Source: JBLHKE01 sp047619485 (GTDB lineage: Bacteria > Verrucomicrobiota > Verrucomicrobiia > Verrucomicrobiales > DEV007). From it: 30,592 nt of DNA. Below, one piece after another: positions 15,297 to 25,100 of the stretch. Within the stretch, counting starts at the first letter, position 1. Each line of letters begins with the position of its first letter. Below the pieces are notes generated by a model, which worked only from the letters and a program-made list of their open reading frames with translations, ran no database searches and was not told the origin of the DNA. The stretch covers positions 1-30,592 of the forward strand of contig JBLHKE010000010.1 of the NCBI GenBank assembly GCA_047619485.1, written 5' to 3'. The position numbers and the translations under genes were made by a program.

Positions 15297-15668
15297 TTAG
15301 AAAAGCTTACGGACGTTGCGCAACCCGTCTGCCGTGATCTTGCTCTGGGTGACCGCCGCAACCTGATCGATGTAATTCTGCCACTGCATCGGGCGCAGTG
15401 CGACAATGCCGCCGTCGCCCCGGCCGAGGCTGGTGTCGCAGACCTCCCAGCCAAACTCGCTGTGGCGGTTGCCATACTCGAGCCGGTGGATCCACGCGCC
15501 GAACTCATCCTTGCGCCAGGTGCCAAGGTCGTTGCCATCGATCGGGGTGGCGAAGGTCCAGACGCGCGTGACGATCTCCCGCTCGTATCCGGAGAACTCC
15601 CAAGTCGATCGCTGCGGTGTCCCGCTCGCTTCGCCGTCCTCGATCGATCTGCCCGGGTCTTCGTCCAT
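15297..15668 (-). CDS. Small protein with a degenerate HNH-like fold
   Basis: The protein has 123 residues, starts 6 nt after the stop of the RmlC-like gene and ends 18 nt before the GT-C gene. The pattern in residues about 38-105 (VWTFATPIDGNDLGTWRKDEFGAWIHRLEYGNR, then SEFGWEV, then GGIVALRPMQWQNYID) closely recalls an HNH-type family. In that family WRKDxxGxxIxxxxYGxxxSxxGWExDHI leads to a Gly-Gly loop and NLRPLQW. Here the catalytic Asp-His pair after GWEV is replaced by Cys-Asp, so nuclease activity is unlikely. I infer a domesticated, non-catalytic treble-clef-like fold that could bind nucleic acid or a partner protein. A longer overlapping frame (15275-15817) is a shadow. The family match is from memory of the pattern. 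Confidence 0.55.
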   Translation of the reverse strand: MDEDPGRSIEDGEASGTPQRSTWEFSGYEREIVTRVWTFATPIDGNDLGTWRKDEFGAWIHRLEYGNRHSEFGWEVCDTSLGRGDGGIVALRPMQWQNYIDQVAAVTQSKITADGLRNVRKLF

Positions 15669-15674
15669 GCTGTG

Positions 15675-16355
15675 CTAGCCGAGGTATTGTTCCCAGTCAT
15701 CGGGGAGCGGCGCCTTCTCGATGCCGCTGGCGATCCGCCCCTCGTTGTCCGGATCGAAAATGGTGCTCGTCCCGTAGACCATGGTGAGGTCACCCGATGA
15801 CGCGCTGCGGATGGCATGGCCGACCCCGGCGGGGATGACGATGGCGACGTTGTTCACGCCTGGGCGATCGTCGCCGTCGATAAGGCAACGCAATTGTTCG
15901 CGCGGCATCCCGGCACGCTCGTCGATGAGAATCATCTCGGCGATCCCCTGCACAAAAAACATCACGTCCCACTGCTCGAGTTCGTAGGGAGGCGTCGCTT
16001 CCTTCGCTGTGAAAATTTTCTCGAACCAAGCGGCGGGTTCCTCGCCATCTGGAATGTGCGGCGGATGGATATGAAACCCCTTGGCGGAGTCACCGAACAT
16101 GCGCGCGGTGGCCCACTGCTTCGGCCAGAATGGCAGCTCGCCCTCGCGCGCGAGCTCGCCGAAGAACCCGCGGTGGGGCTGCTGGTGCACCTGGCGAGGA
16201 ACGATCTCGACGCCAGGGATCTTGATTGATGCCGGATGATCCGGATCGAGGTAGTCGCCAGCCTGCGCAGGTTTCTCCCCGTAGTCGCGGATTTCGAGCT
16301 GGGCGCGCGCGGCTTCGGACAGTCCCTGCCAGCGCTTGTCGGTTGATTCTTCCAT
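15675..16355 (-). CDS. dTDP-4-dehydrorhamnose 3,5-epimerase-like cupin (RmlC family)
   Basis: The protein has 226 residues from the ATG at 16355, which has GGAG two nt upstream. The longer frame from 16412 would overlap the start of rmlA on the other strand. The cupin core is recognisable: KIPGVEIVPRQVHQQPHRGFFGE (45-67), AKGFHIHPPHIP (91-102), WDVMFFVQGIAEMILIDERAG (129-149), IVIPAGVGHAIR (172-183) and TSTIFDPDNEGRI (196-208). RmlC enzymes epimerise C3 and C5 of the 4-keto sugar in dTDP-rhamnose synthesis. Here the canonical RGLHYQ is replaced by RGFFGE and a long loop with extra His residues (HIHPPH) is present, so the substrate or chemistry may differ. It is the first gene of the minus-strand sugar unit, divergent from rmlA. 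Confidence 0.72.
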   Translation of the reverse strand: MEESTDKRWQGLSEAARAQLEIRDYGEKPAQAGDYLDPDHPASIKIPGVEIVPRQVHQQPHRGFFGELAREGELPFWPKQWATARMFGDSAKGFHIHPPHIPDGEEPAAWFEKIFTAKEATPPYELEQWDVMFFVQGIAEMILIDERAGMPREQLRCLIDGDDRPGVNNVAIVIPAGVGHAIRSASSGDLTMVYGTSTIFDPDNEGRIASGIEKAPLPDDWEQYLG

Positions 16356-16365
16356 TTCTCCGGCG

Positions 16366-16394
16366 AGCCTACGTGTCCGCGCTGCGGAAATCAA
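16366..16394 (-). promoter_or_regulatory. Candidate promoter of the RmlC-like operon
   Basis: TTGATT (16389-16394), a 17-nt spacer and TAGGCT (16366-16371) lie in the 44-nt gap between the divergent RmlC-like and rmlA genes. The -10-like box ends 10 nt before the ATG. The gap is so short that any rmlA promoter must overlap this site or lie in the neighbouring gene. Confidence 0.4.
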
Positions 16395-16399
16395 TACTG

Positions 16400-17287
16400 A
16401 TGACTGAACCATCTACCAATGTGAATCACACCAGAGGAATCGTTCTGGCTGGCGGTGCCGGGACGCGCCTCGACCCGCTGACGCGCCTCGTCTGCAAGCA
16501 GCTGCTGCCGGTGTATGACAAACCGATGGTGAACTACCCGATCTCGGTGCTGATGCTCGGTGGCATCCGCGAGATCATGATCATCTCGACGCCGAAGGAC
16601 CTGCCGCACTTCAAAGAGCTGTTTGGCGACGGGTCGCAGTACGGCTGCCGATTCGAATATGCCGAGCAACCAGAGCCGAAGGGGATAGCACAAGCGTTTT
16701 TGATCGGTTCGGATTTCATCGGCGACAGCAAGGTGAGCCTGATCCTCGGCGATAACCTGTTCTACGGGCGGCTGACATTTTTCCGCGAGGCGTTGAAACT
16801 GGAGAGTGGCGGGCACATCTTCGCCTACCGCGTCCGCGATCCCGAACGCTTCGGCATCGTCGAATTTGATGACGAAGGCAAGGTGGTGAGCATCGAGGAG
16901 AAACCGCAGCAGCCGAAGAGCCCGTTTGCCGTGCCGGGATTGTATGTCTACGACGAGACGGTGGTGGAACGCTGCCGCGCGCTGGCTCCCTCGTCGCGGG
17001 ACGAACTCGAGATCACCGACCTCAACCTCTCCTACATGAAAGATGGAGCTTTGCAGGTCTCGAAGATGAGCCGCGGCGTGACGTGGTTGGATACTGGAAC
17101 GCCGGACAGCTTGCTCGAGGCCGGGCAGTACATTGCGACCATCCAACACCAGATGAGCGCCAAGATCGCGTGCCTCGAAGAGATCGCTTTCACCGAGGGC
17201 TTCATCGACCAGCGGCAGATGGAGGCACTGGTCGATTCCACACGCAACCCCGACCACCGCGAGTACCTGCGCGGGTTGTTGGAGTAA
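16400..17287 (+). CDS. rmlA: Glucose-1-phosphate thymidylyltransferase
   Basis: The protein has 295 residues. The ATG at 16400 is chosen because the family motif follows within ten residues; the frame is open further upstream, but that part is non-conserved and lies across the neighbouring gene. RGIVLAGGAGTRLDPLTR (12-29) with Lys33 in KQLLPVYDKPM is the nucleotide-binding signature. LILGDNLFYG (114-123) carries the metal-binding Asp. FGIVEFDDEGKVVSIEEKP and PFAVPGLYVYDE, then DELEITDLNLSY and TWLDTGTPDSLLEA, are typical of RmlA. The enzyme makes dTDP-glucose from dTTP and glucose 1-phosphate, the first step to dTDP-rhamnose and other deoxysugars. rmlB and rmlD are not in the window. It diverges from the RmlC-like operon and converges on the HAD gene with a 12-nt gap. 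Confidence 0.93.
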   Translation: MTEPSTNVNHTRGIVLAGGAGTRLDPLTRLVCKQLLPVYDKPMVNYPISVLMLGGIREIMIISTPKDLPHFKELFGDGSQYGCRFEYAEQPEPKGIAQAFLIGSDFIGDSKVSLILGDNLFYGRLTFFREALKLESGGHIFAYRVRDPERFGIVEFDDEGKVVSIEEKPQQPKSPFAVPGLYVYDETVVERCRALAPSSRDELEITDLNLSYMKDGALQVSKMSRGVTWLDTGTPDSLLEAGQYIATIQHQMSAKIACLEEIAFTEGFIDQRQMEALVDSTRNPDHREYLRGLLE

Positions 17288-17299
17288 CTGGGTCGATCG

Positions 17300-17971
17300 C
17301 TACGGGGTAATCGTTGGGCTCTGGGGATCGGTTCTCGCAATGACACCGGAAAGTTTAGCGAGAATCTCCACGCACCGGCATGCACCGGCTGCTCGTAGCT
17401 CTTCACTAGATCCATAGCCCCAGAGGACTCCGATCCCGCGTACCCCATTTGCGACGGCACCTATTATGTCGTGTTTCCTATCACCGATCATGACGACATC
17501 GTCTGGGTTGAGCCCATCTCGATCGAGTACATGGGCGATCAAGCTGACCTTATCGCTTCTCGTTCCATCCAACTCACTCCCATCGACAGCACAGAAATAT
17601 TTTGTCAGCCCAAAATGCTCGGTAATTTTCCTCGCGAAGACCGTTGGTTTGGACGTGGCGACACTGAGGCTGTGGCCTTGCGCGGATAGCTCGTGGAGGC
17701 AATCTACCAGCCCTGGATAAACTTCATTTTCAAAAAGTCCGACCGTCCCAAAACGCTCCCTATAAATATTAACCGCCTCGGAGGCAAGTTGCTCATCGGC
17801 TGTGTTCAACAAGGTGAGAAAGCTCTCGTGTAACGGTGGGCCAATACACCAGCGGAGATCCTCCGCGAGCGGCACATCCGCATCGAGAACCTTAAGGGCG
17901 TGCTGGAGACAGCGTGTGATCCCGACATACGGATTCGTCAGAGTGCCGTCCAAATCAAAAAGCAAGCGCAT
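17300..17971 (-). CDS. HAD superfamily phosphatase, phosphoglycolate phosphatase-like
   Basis: The protein has 223 residues and no signal peptide. HAD motif I is FDLDGT (5-10, Asp6 and Asp8), motif II lies in VATSKP (104-109), the motif III lysine is in DKVSLI (Lys141), and motif IV is MIGDRKHDIIGA (161-172) with Asp164 and Asp168. The helical cap between motifs I and II (about 15-85) is the C1 type of the Gph/PGP group. Members dephosphorylate phosphoglycolate, sugar phosphates or similar small substrates; the exact one is not determinable. It is convergent with rmlA, and I see no terminator between them. The codon pattern and lower GC of 17300-19000 differ from the sugar block on the left. 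Confidence 0.82.
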   Translation of the reverse strand: MRLLFDLDGTLTNPYVGITRCLQHALKVLDADVPLAEDLRWCIGPPLHESFLTLLNTADEQLASEAVNIYRERFGTVGLFENEVYPGLVDCLHELSAQGHSLSVATSKPTVFARKITEHFGLTKYFCAVDGSELDGTRSDKVSLIAHVLDRDGLNPDDVVMIGDRKHDIIGAVANGVRGIGVLWGYGSSEELRAAGACRCVEILAKLSGVIARTDPQSPTITP

Positions 17972-18110
17972 CGTTTTTTAGCAGAATATTCAACAGGATG
18001 TCACACGCTACAGGCGGCGCAGGTTGTCGGAGATAGTGAGGATCGAATCGACATAGCACCTCAAGTTCACACCACTCGGGAACTGCTCATCACCGTCAGG
18101 ATTTTCATGA

Positions 18111-18473
18111 TTAAGTAAAAACGAACCACCCTACGATTCCTGCCACCAGAAACAGCCCGATCGATGCCCTGACAAGGTTCATCTTCTGCCGCCCAGACCT
18201 TAATGAAAACGTGAGGATTGCCGCGACGACAGCAAGGATAAGGAACAACCATGTGAGATTAGATATGAGCGATGCCGCAAATCCCAGTTCATACGTCATC
18301 GCATATCCTCCGTCACTGGTCTCCGTCCGAGTGCCTGCGCCGAGTCCGATCGGACCTACCGTCGCGAAAAGCGCGAGAAGAATTAGCGACCCGATCGAAA
18401 TGATCGGTGAGAGTAGCGCGAGCCATGAAAGCTGCGTCCCTGCGGAAACCCGTTTCGGTGTTGCTACACTCAT
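18111..18473 (-). CDS. Three-TM membrane protein, unknown function
   Basis: The protein has 120 residues with three hydrophobic segments, roughly 15-40 (LALLSPIISIGSLILLALFATV), 65-90 (LISNLTWLFLILAVVAAILTF) and 103-119 (ASIGLFLVAGIVGWFVF). A basic loop (SLRSGRQKMNLVR) between the second and third is likely cytoplasmic. No family recognised. It stands alone, with about 100-140 nt of empty DNA on either side, on the same strand as the HAD and lipoprotein genes. Confidence 0.6.
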   Translation of the reverse strand: MSVATPKRVSAGTQLSWLALLSPIISIGSLILLALFATVGPIGLGAGTRTETSDGGYAMTYELGFAASLISNLTWLFLILAVVAAILTFSLRSGRQKMNLVRASIGLFLVAGIVGWFVFT

Positions 18474-18571
18474 GCGCTTCTTAATTCTAACGTCAAAGCT
18501 GACGAACCGCCCGGCAGCGGCGCTCCGAGTTCAAGTCTGGGGTTCGAATATTCATTTCTCATATCAATGAG

Positions 18572-19006
18572 TTACTTTAGGTCGACATTCTCAATTTCGT
18601 ATTCGACACGTTCAACCTCTGGAGGAATTTCGAAGCCGGCATCCTCAATAACAACCTCCGCACGCGCACCAACGAGCTGGGGTAGTGCTAATGATCCCCA
18701 AGGAAACGTGTAGACTTCGGAGCCCCCGGAATCATAGCCAACGATCCGTCCGCTCACCCCCACTATCACACGATCTGATTTGTTGGTCAGCTTGAAGTCG
18801 GCGCATCGCCCATTCCCATCCGCCTGATCGAACTTTATGAATTCACAGGTCGTCTGAGACATCGTATCAGCGGCCGTGGTCAAACGCCCATCCTGATCAG
18901 GTTTGCTACAGGAGCTCGAAACAACTGCAAACATTCCACAAAGCGTAAGTCCAAATAAGATGATAAAGGGATCTCGGGCGCCACCTGCGGCGGAATTGCT
19001 TCTCAT
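18572..19006 (-). CDS. Putative lipoprotein with a small beta-sandwich-like domain
   Basis: The protein has 144 residues. A hydrophobic segment (14-29) ends in a lipobox-like VSSSC with Cys33, predicting a membrane-anchored lipoprotein; the N-terminal part before it is longer and more polar than usual. Residues 50-144 look like an all-beta domain with a pattern of the sort ADFKLTNKSDRVIVGVSGRI, then YTFPW, ending EYEIENVDLK. This resembles FxLYD-like or similar small periplasmic folds, but not closely enough to name. No enzymatic motif is visible. The 169 nt upstream, to the end of the giant gene, hold no other feature that I can see. Confidence 0.55.
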   Translation of the reverse strand: MRSNSAAGGARDPFIILFGLTLCGMFAVVSSSCSKPDQDGRLTTAADTMSQTTCEFIKFDQADGNGRCADFKLTNKSDRVIVGVSGRIVGYDSGGSEVYTFPWGSLALPQLVGARAEVVIEDAGFEIPPEVERVEYEIENVDLK

Positions 19007-19175
19007 AGTAGACGGAGGTCGTGTTTCTTAGCCGAACTAGTTCTCTAACGACTCCATCAGGGCGTTCGCTTTCGTTCAACATTTTAATATCCTACGTTCC
19101 CGGCGGTGTCGAGTTGGGTTTGGAGTCTATTCGAGTTGTACCGAACTCGACCCGAGTGGCTGCTATCTCGCCACT

Positions 19176-22100
19176 CTACGGGGTGCTGACCCTGAGGCGG
19201 TAGAAGGTGTCGATCCGACCGGAGGTCGGCAGGTTACTGAGCAGGTTCACGGTCTCGGTGCCGTCGCCGTTATCGGTGGGCGAACCGTCAGCGATCAGAT
19301 CGCCGGCCGGGCTCCAGCTATCTAGGGCAGTGGAAATCTCCACGCCGTAGATCAGGCTCTCATCACCAATGCGCCGGCGGTGGCTGAACTGGGCAAAACC
19401 ACCATTGTCCGAGAGAGTCGGTGCTACCATGGTGCCGAGGTCGCGGCCGAGGGCATAGGCGAGCAGGTTGCTCAGGCCGGTGCCGGCATATTCGGCGTCC
19501 GGATCGACGAATCCGTTCGCAGTCATCCAATCGTCGAAACTCTCGCCGCTGATATCGGCCCGGCCGGGTGAGCCGCCGCTGTCGAGGCTGGCGCGCCAGT
19601 TAGTACCAATGTTGGGGTCGAGGTCGCCGTTTTCGTCGATGATGACCAGCGATGGTCCGTTGCCGTCCGGGCTGGTCGGCCAGGGAGCCGTATCGCTATA
19701 GGCGAAGCTGGTGATGAGAGCACCAGTCGCGTCGGTGAAGGTCATGAGTTCGCCGCTGTTTTTGAGGTTCCCGGCTGGCCACTGGGCGATGATTTTTGGA
19801 GCGAGGGCAGCGCCGTACTCTGCGAGGAAGTTAGCCTGGTTCGCGACGAGCAACCCGTAAGCGCCTGGCGGCAACGTGAACGCGGGGAAGGTTGTCTGGT
19901 CGAAGGGCTCAGTGCCGACGGTCTTGAAACCTGCGAGGTCGATCGGTGTCTCACCGGCGTTGTAGAGTTCGATGAACTCGTGTGAGGACGGGCCGGTCGG
20001 GTTGTACATGATCTCGCTGACGACCAGTGGGATGGTGGAGACCGGGGTGGAGTCGACGAGCATCAAGTAGTCGAAGCTCGCCTCGACTGTCTGCTCGTCA
20101 TCCGGGGTGGCTACGAAAACGCCACCGGTGGTGAAGGTGGTATTCGCGGGGAGCGTCGCCTGGTGGATCTGGGTGAAGCCGCCGCCATCGTCCCAAGCGA
20201 AGAGCAACTGGTCGCCGGATCGCTGCAGGCGGATGGTGGCCAGGTGGCTGGCGATCGCTGGCGCGGAAGCCAGCGTCGCAGGCACGCCGGCGGTGCCGCC
20301 GCGGGTGGCGACGACTTCCTCACCGCCGTCGAAGCCGATGCCGTAACGGACAGGCGAGCCGTTCTCGCTGGCCTCAACCAGCAACCCTGCGAGGAATTCT
20401 CCAAACTGGTCTTTCTCAAGTTTCACCTCGGTCTGCATGATCCAATCTGTGGAGCTTGGTAGACTGCGGCGCACCCAGGCTGGGGAGGCATCGTCTGGCG
20501 AAGGGGCGCCAGTGCCCTCGGTGATGTGGACGCGTGCGCCAAAGATGAGATCCGAGCTCCCGGCGCTCTGGTTGTGGACTTCCGCAGCCAGGACGTTGGT
20601 ACCGTTGACGAGCGATCCTGAAGCGCTGGTGTTGATGGCAGCGAGTTCCTCCTCGTCCTCAGGGGATTGTGTCTCGGCCCCCGTCAGGTAGGTGATCGCC
20701 CCGGCGGCCAATCGCACGCGGCCCAACTCCTGACCGTTGAGGTAGTAGACCACACCATCATCGACGACATGGTCGATGATGATCTGTGAACCGATGGTCT
20801 CGCCACTGAAGTCGAACTCGGTGCGGAAATAGTAAGTAACGTTCCCGCGAGTCAGAAAATTTGACTGGAAACCCGGCGATGGGAGCGGACCTGGTGTGAT
20901 GCTGCCAAAGCCGAGGAAGCCTGGTTCTGATCGCCAGAGGCTATCGTCGAATCCCGGGGCTGCGAAGATCCCAGTGAGGTCGTCGCCCGAATCGTCGTAG
21001 GCCCAGGAGGCACCGTAATCGATGTATTGGACGGGCGAGTTGGCCTCGAGCTGGCTGGGGAGCGGGATGTTGATGGTCAGGCGGCCGGGATTGTCCTGCA
21101 GCGAGTAGTGCGGGGTGTTGGAGGCATTGGCGTGCTTGGTGACACCGGAGAAATCCCAGAAGCCCTCGAGGGTGGCATCGCCAAAGGTCGAGAAACTCTC
21201 GGGACCGTAGACCGCGATGGTGATGTCGCGCGTGGCGGCCTGCGGCTGGTCGTCGGTGGCCGTTGCGGTGAATGTGTAGAGACCTGGCTGGGTGAAGGTG
21301 GCCGATACTGTGGCACCGCCCGGCACGAGGTTGACGCCGGTGGCAGGAGTGACTGACCAGCCGAAGGTAAGCGCGCCGCCTTCGGGATCGTAGCTGCCGC
21401 CCGCGTCGAGCGCGAGCGTCTCGCCCAGGCTGACGTTTCTCGACCTCGGATCTGCGCTGATGTTGACCACTGCCGGCGCATTGTTGTTCTTGGTGATACT
21501 GAACGTCGCCATGTCGACGACATTGCCGTCGTGATCGATGCCCTCGACGTCGAGCGCGTTCAACCCCGACTGCAACTGCACCCCAGAGAGCGTCCAGTCG
21601 GTCGTGTTGACCCAGTGGAAGGTCGCTGCGGGCTGCCCGAGGACGCGCACAGCGAAGATGTCAGGCGAGGCAGTGCCGGCGAGTGCGATGCTGTGAGCAT
21701 TTGTCGCGGCATTGCTGGTGGAGATGGCGAACGCCGTGTTGTTCACCGAGTTGGTGACGAAGTCGCGCGCAACCGTTTCCCGCGAGTTAAACCAGTTCCG
21801 GTAGTGGTTCATCGTCGTCGAGACCACCGCGCTACCCTGCACGCCAGATCCACCGTCAGCGACGGCAGTCCCCTGCACCGCGTCCTCCTGGGCTTGCATC
21901 CACGCCTCGGTGCGTGCCGAGCCTTTGGTGTGCTCGTCGAGTAGCGTGGTGAGGTAGTAGTTCAGGCGGCGTTTGATGTAGGGTTTGTTGAAGTAGGTGC
22001 CCACGCCGGTGCGGCCACCAATAATCGCCTGACCGGTATTTTCGAAGACGCGGTCACCGTCCCAATGAAGCAGCATCCAGCCCTTGCCTTCTTTCGGGCG

Positions 22101-25100
22101 GAAAAAGTAAGCGTTCTTGCCACGGTTGACCGTGATGGTGTCCCAGTCGGCATCGTAGCCGCGGACGGCTGCATTGATGCAGAGCATGTCGGCGTCGGCG
22201 ATGCGGTTGATGGTTTCTTCGTCGAAGGTGTTCTCGTCGAGCGTGCGCACCCACTCGATAAAGGTTCCGTAGTCGTAGTCGCTCTCGCGCGAGCGCATGA
22301 TCCACTCCGAGTGGTAGCGCACCGGATTGTCGCTGTCTTTGTAGGACCAGTCAGCGTTGCGGCTAGAGCGTTGGTTGCCGTCGTCGTTGGTGAATCGCCA
22401 CTCGTCGTCGATGCGCAGCAGGGTGCCGTCGGAGCCACCGGGGAAATTGCGGTCGAGCATGTCGTTGGAGATCGGCTCCTGGTTCTCGCGGATCTTGAAG
22501 GCGAGGTTGTTGATGACGGAGTGCACGAACTCCATCTCGTTGGTGGGGTGGCCGAGTTGGTAGAGGAAGTAGCGCGCGATGCGGTCGTCGTAGAAGCGAG
22601 GCGTACCACTGCCCTCGTTGGTGCCAGAAGCGTCGATGACGCTGCGGCGGCGGCCGCGGAAAAGGCGGTCGCCGGGGAGCTTCCACTTGCCGTGGTCGAT
22701 GTTGGCATTGGTTGAGCGGGTGAAGGGGCTGCCGCTCTTGCGGATCTCGGCATTGTAGTAGATCTCACTCTCGTTGGAGATGAAAGTCGCGTTGAAGAAG
22801 TGGTTCGACATGCGCGGGAAGTTGTAGGCGAAGGTCGGGCTGTGGCCGGTTCCGGTGTTGAGTGCGGCGCGATCGAAATCTGAGACGATGAAGCGCTCGC
22901 GCAGAAACACGTCGGGCATGTCGCGGCTGTCGACGATCCACATCGCTGGGCGTTCGGCACCGAACCTCGGCTGGAAAGTCGATGAATTACCCGATTTCGC
23001 ATCGATGTAGAACTGGACGATGTCGCCGTTATTCCCGTGGTTTGAAATGGAAGCGCTGTAGAGGCCGGTGCCGTCTTCGGTCATCGGGCTGCGGATCCAT
23101 GCGCCGTTACCGCTGTTGTTGTCGAGGCGGTGGACTACCTCCACCGAGGTGAGGGCGGCGCTGGAGGTGACGCGGGTACTGACCGTGACTGCCGCGTTCT
23201 GTTTGGGCACCGCCGGGCTGTGGGTGACGCCGGTGACGGTGGGCGCGGACGATGCCAGCAACGAGGAGTTCGCCGCGCCAGGCGTGCCGAGTTGGTCGGG
23301 GATCGGCAGGAGGAAGGTCGTGCCGAAGGCGTGGTCGAGGGTCTGGAAAATGATGCGCGATTTTCCGCTGACCCAGCGCGCGTCGAAGGTGAGCGTGTAG
23401 CTCTGGCCGATGGTGAGGGCACCCATATCGACCTCGGCACGGTTGGCTTTGTTGTCGCCGTGGCCATCAGAGATGAGATTAAGTTTCCCCGCATCGAAGA
23501 AACTGGCGAAGTGCGTACCCTGACAGACCCAGCCTTTAGAGCTGAGGTTGTCAGGCGACATGATGGCTGCGTTTGTAACGAGGTTCTGGCCAGCGTTATT
23601 ATGTTCCAGGGAGATGTTCTCTAAAATGACGTGTGCGTCGCCGACCAAGTGTGTGTGGAGCTCCTGACCACCGGACACCGAGTTCCATTTGGCTTGCTCG
23701 AAGTCTGCGGTGTAGCTGAAGGTCTGCATCGTCGACTTCTGGCTCTCGTCGCTGTCGGCCCAGGCGGTCGCAATGTAATTGTCCATGTCCGGGTGGCGCA
23801 GCTCCATGCTGGCACCATCGCCGTCGGCCATGTTCGGCCAGTCGCCGGCCGGTTTGTAGTCGACCTCGTCGACGAGGTTGTCGCTATTGTCGCGCAGTTG
23901 GATCAGCTCGCCGCCGTCGCGCAGCGTGCCGCTCCAATCGCCGAGCACCGTGATGCCGCCGTGCGCGGAGGAGATGCAGGCAGCGTCGGCAGCGATGACC
24001 AGGTAGCCATTGGGCGCTATGCTCGTGCCAGGTGGAAAGTCGAAACCGATGCCGGCGGTGAAGCGCCAGTCCGAGAGGTCGACGCTCGATGCCCCGCGGT
24101 TATACACCTCGATAAACTCGCCATTGCGCTGGTCTGATGGCGTGTCGTACATGATCTCGTTGATGACGATGTCGGTGTTTGGCAGGTTGGCATTGTTGGC
24201 CGCATCGCGGGTGTGGCCCTGCCCGCCGTAGAATTCGCCACCCTGAGGGAGCGCCTGGAAAGATTCTTGGCCGAGGTCGCGGTCGACCTTGCGCGCGTCG
24301 ATGATGGTGTCGCCAGCGGCGAGGAAGATGTCGATGTTGCCGTTCTCGGCAGGGAGGAAGTCGACCTCGAAGCTCTGGTAGCCGCCGGCCGGGATGTTTC
24401 CGGCGAGCGGCGTGGCGTCGGTGCCAGAGGAGATCGATGCGAGCGTCAGGCCGGTGGCATCGATCGCATTGGCGGGTGCGTGCAACTCGATCCAATCGAT
24501 CTTACCGTCCGCGTCGATGTGGATCTCACTAATGAGGAGGGCCGGCGGTGCCCCGGCGGGTGGCTCGGCGGCGGTGATGCTAATGTTAGCTCCGAAGGCG
24601 ATATCCGAGCTCCCGGCGCCCTCGTTGTGGACCTCGACCGCGAGCACGTTGGTGCCTACCTGGAGGAAATTCGTGATGTCAGCATCCGTGACGATGTCAA
24701 CGAGAGTGTCCCACTCGCCCCTGACGCTCGCCGCTGTCTCGAATCCGATCACGCCGCCGGGCATGTTGAAACGCGTGATCTCATTCCCGTTCAGGTAGAA
24801 CACCACACCGTCGTCGATGTGGGCGGCGATTGTCGCCGCGGCACTTACGAACGCCCCATCCCACTGGAACTCCCGGCGGAGGTAGTAGGTGATGCGCCCG
24901 CCCCGCGTCCATGGCGTCCCGAAGACGTCACCGGAGTCCAGCCCGAAAATCCCGGGGCCCTCGGCCCAGTTGTCGTCGTTGTAGCCCAACTCCCTCCACG
25001 CGGTGCCGAGGTCGTTGTTCGCTTCGTTCTGATCGTATCTCCAAATCGACGTGGTCTCGGCGACCTGCTCGGTGGACGTGGCTAGGTCGTCCGGCCCCGG

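Noticed and set aside
16391..17257. Minus-strand frame of 288 codons opposite rmlA
   Set aside because: rmlA on the plus strand has all family motifs; the antisense frame has none.
21962..23002. Minus-strand frame of 346 codons inside the giant gene
   Set aside because: Ser/Thr/Pro/Arg-rich low-complexity translation in another frame of the giant gene; no domain signal, and the giant frame continues through it with CotH motifs.
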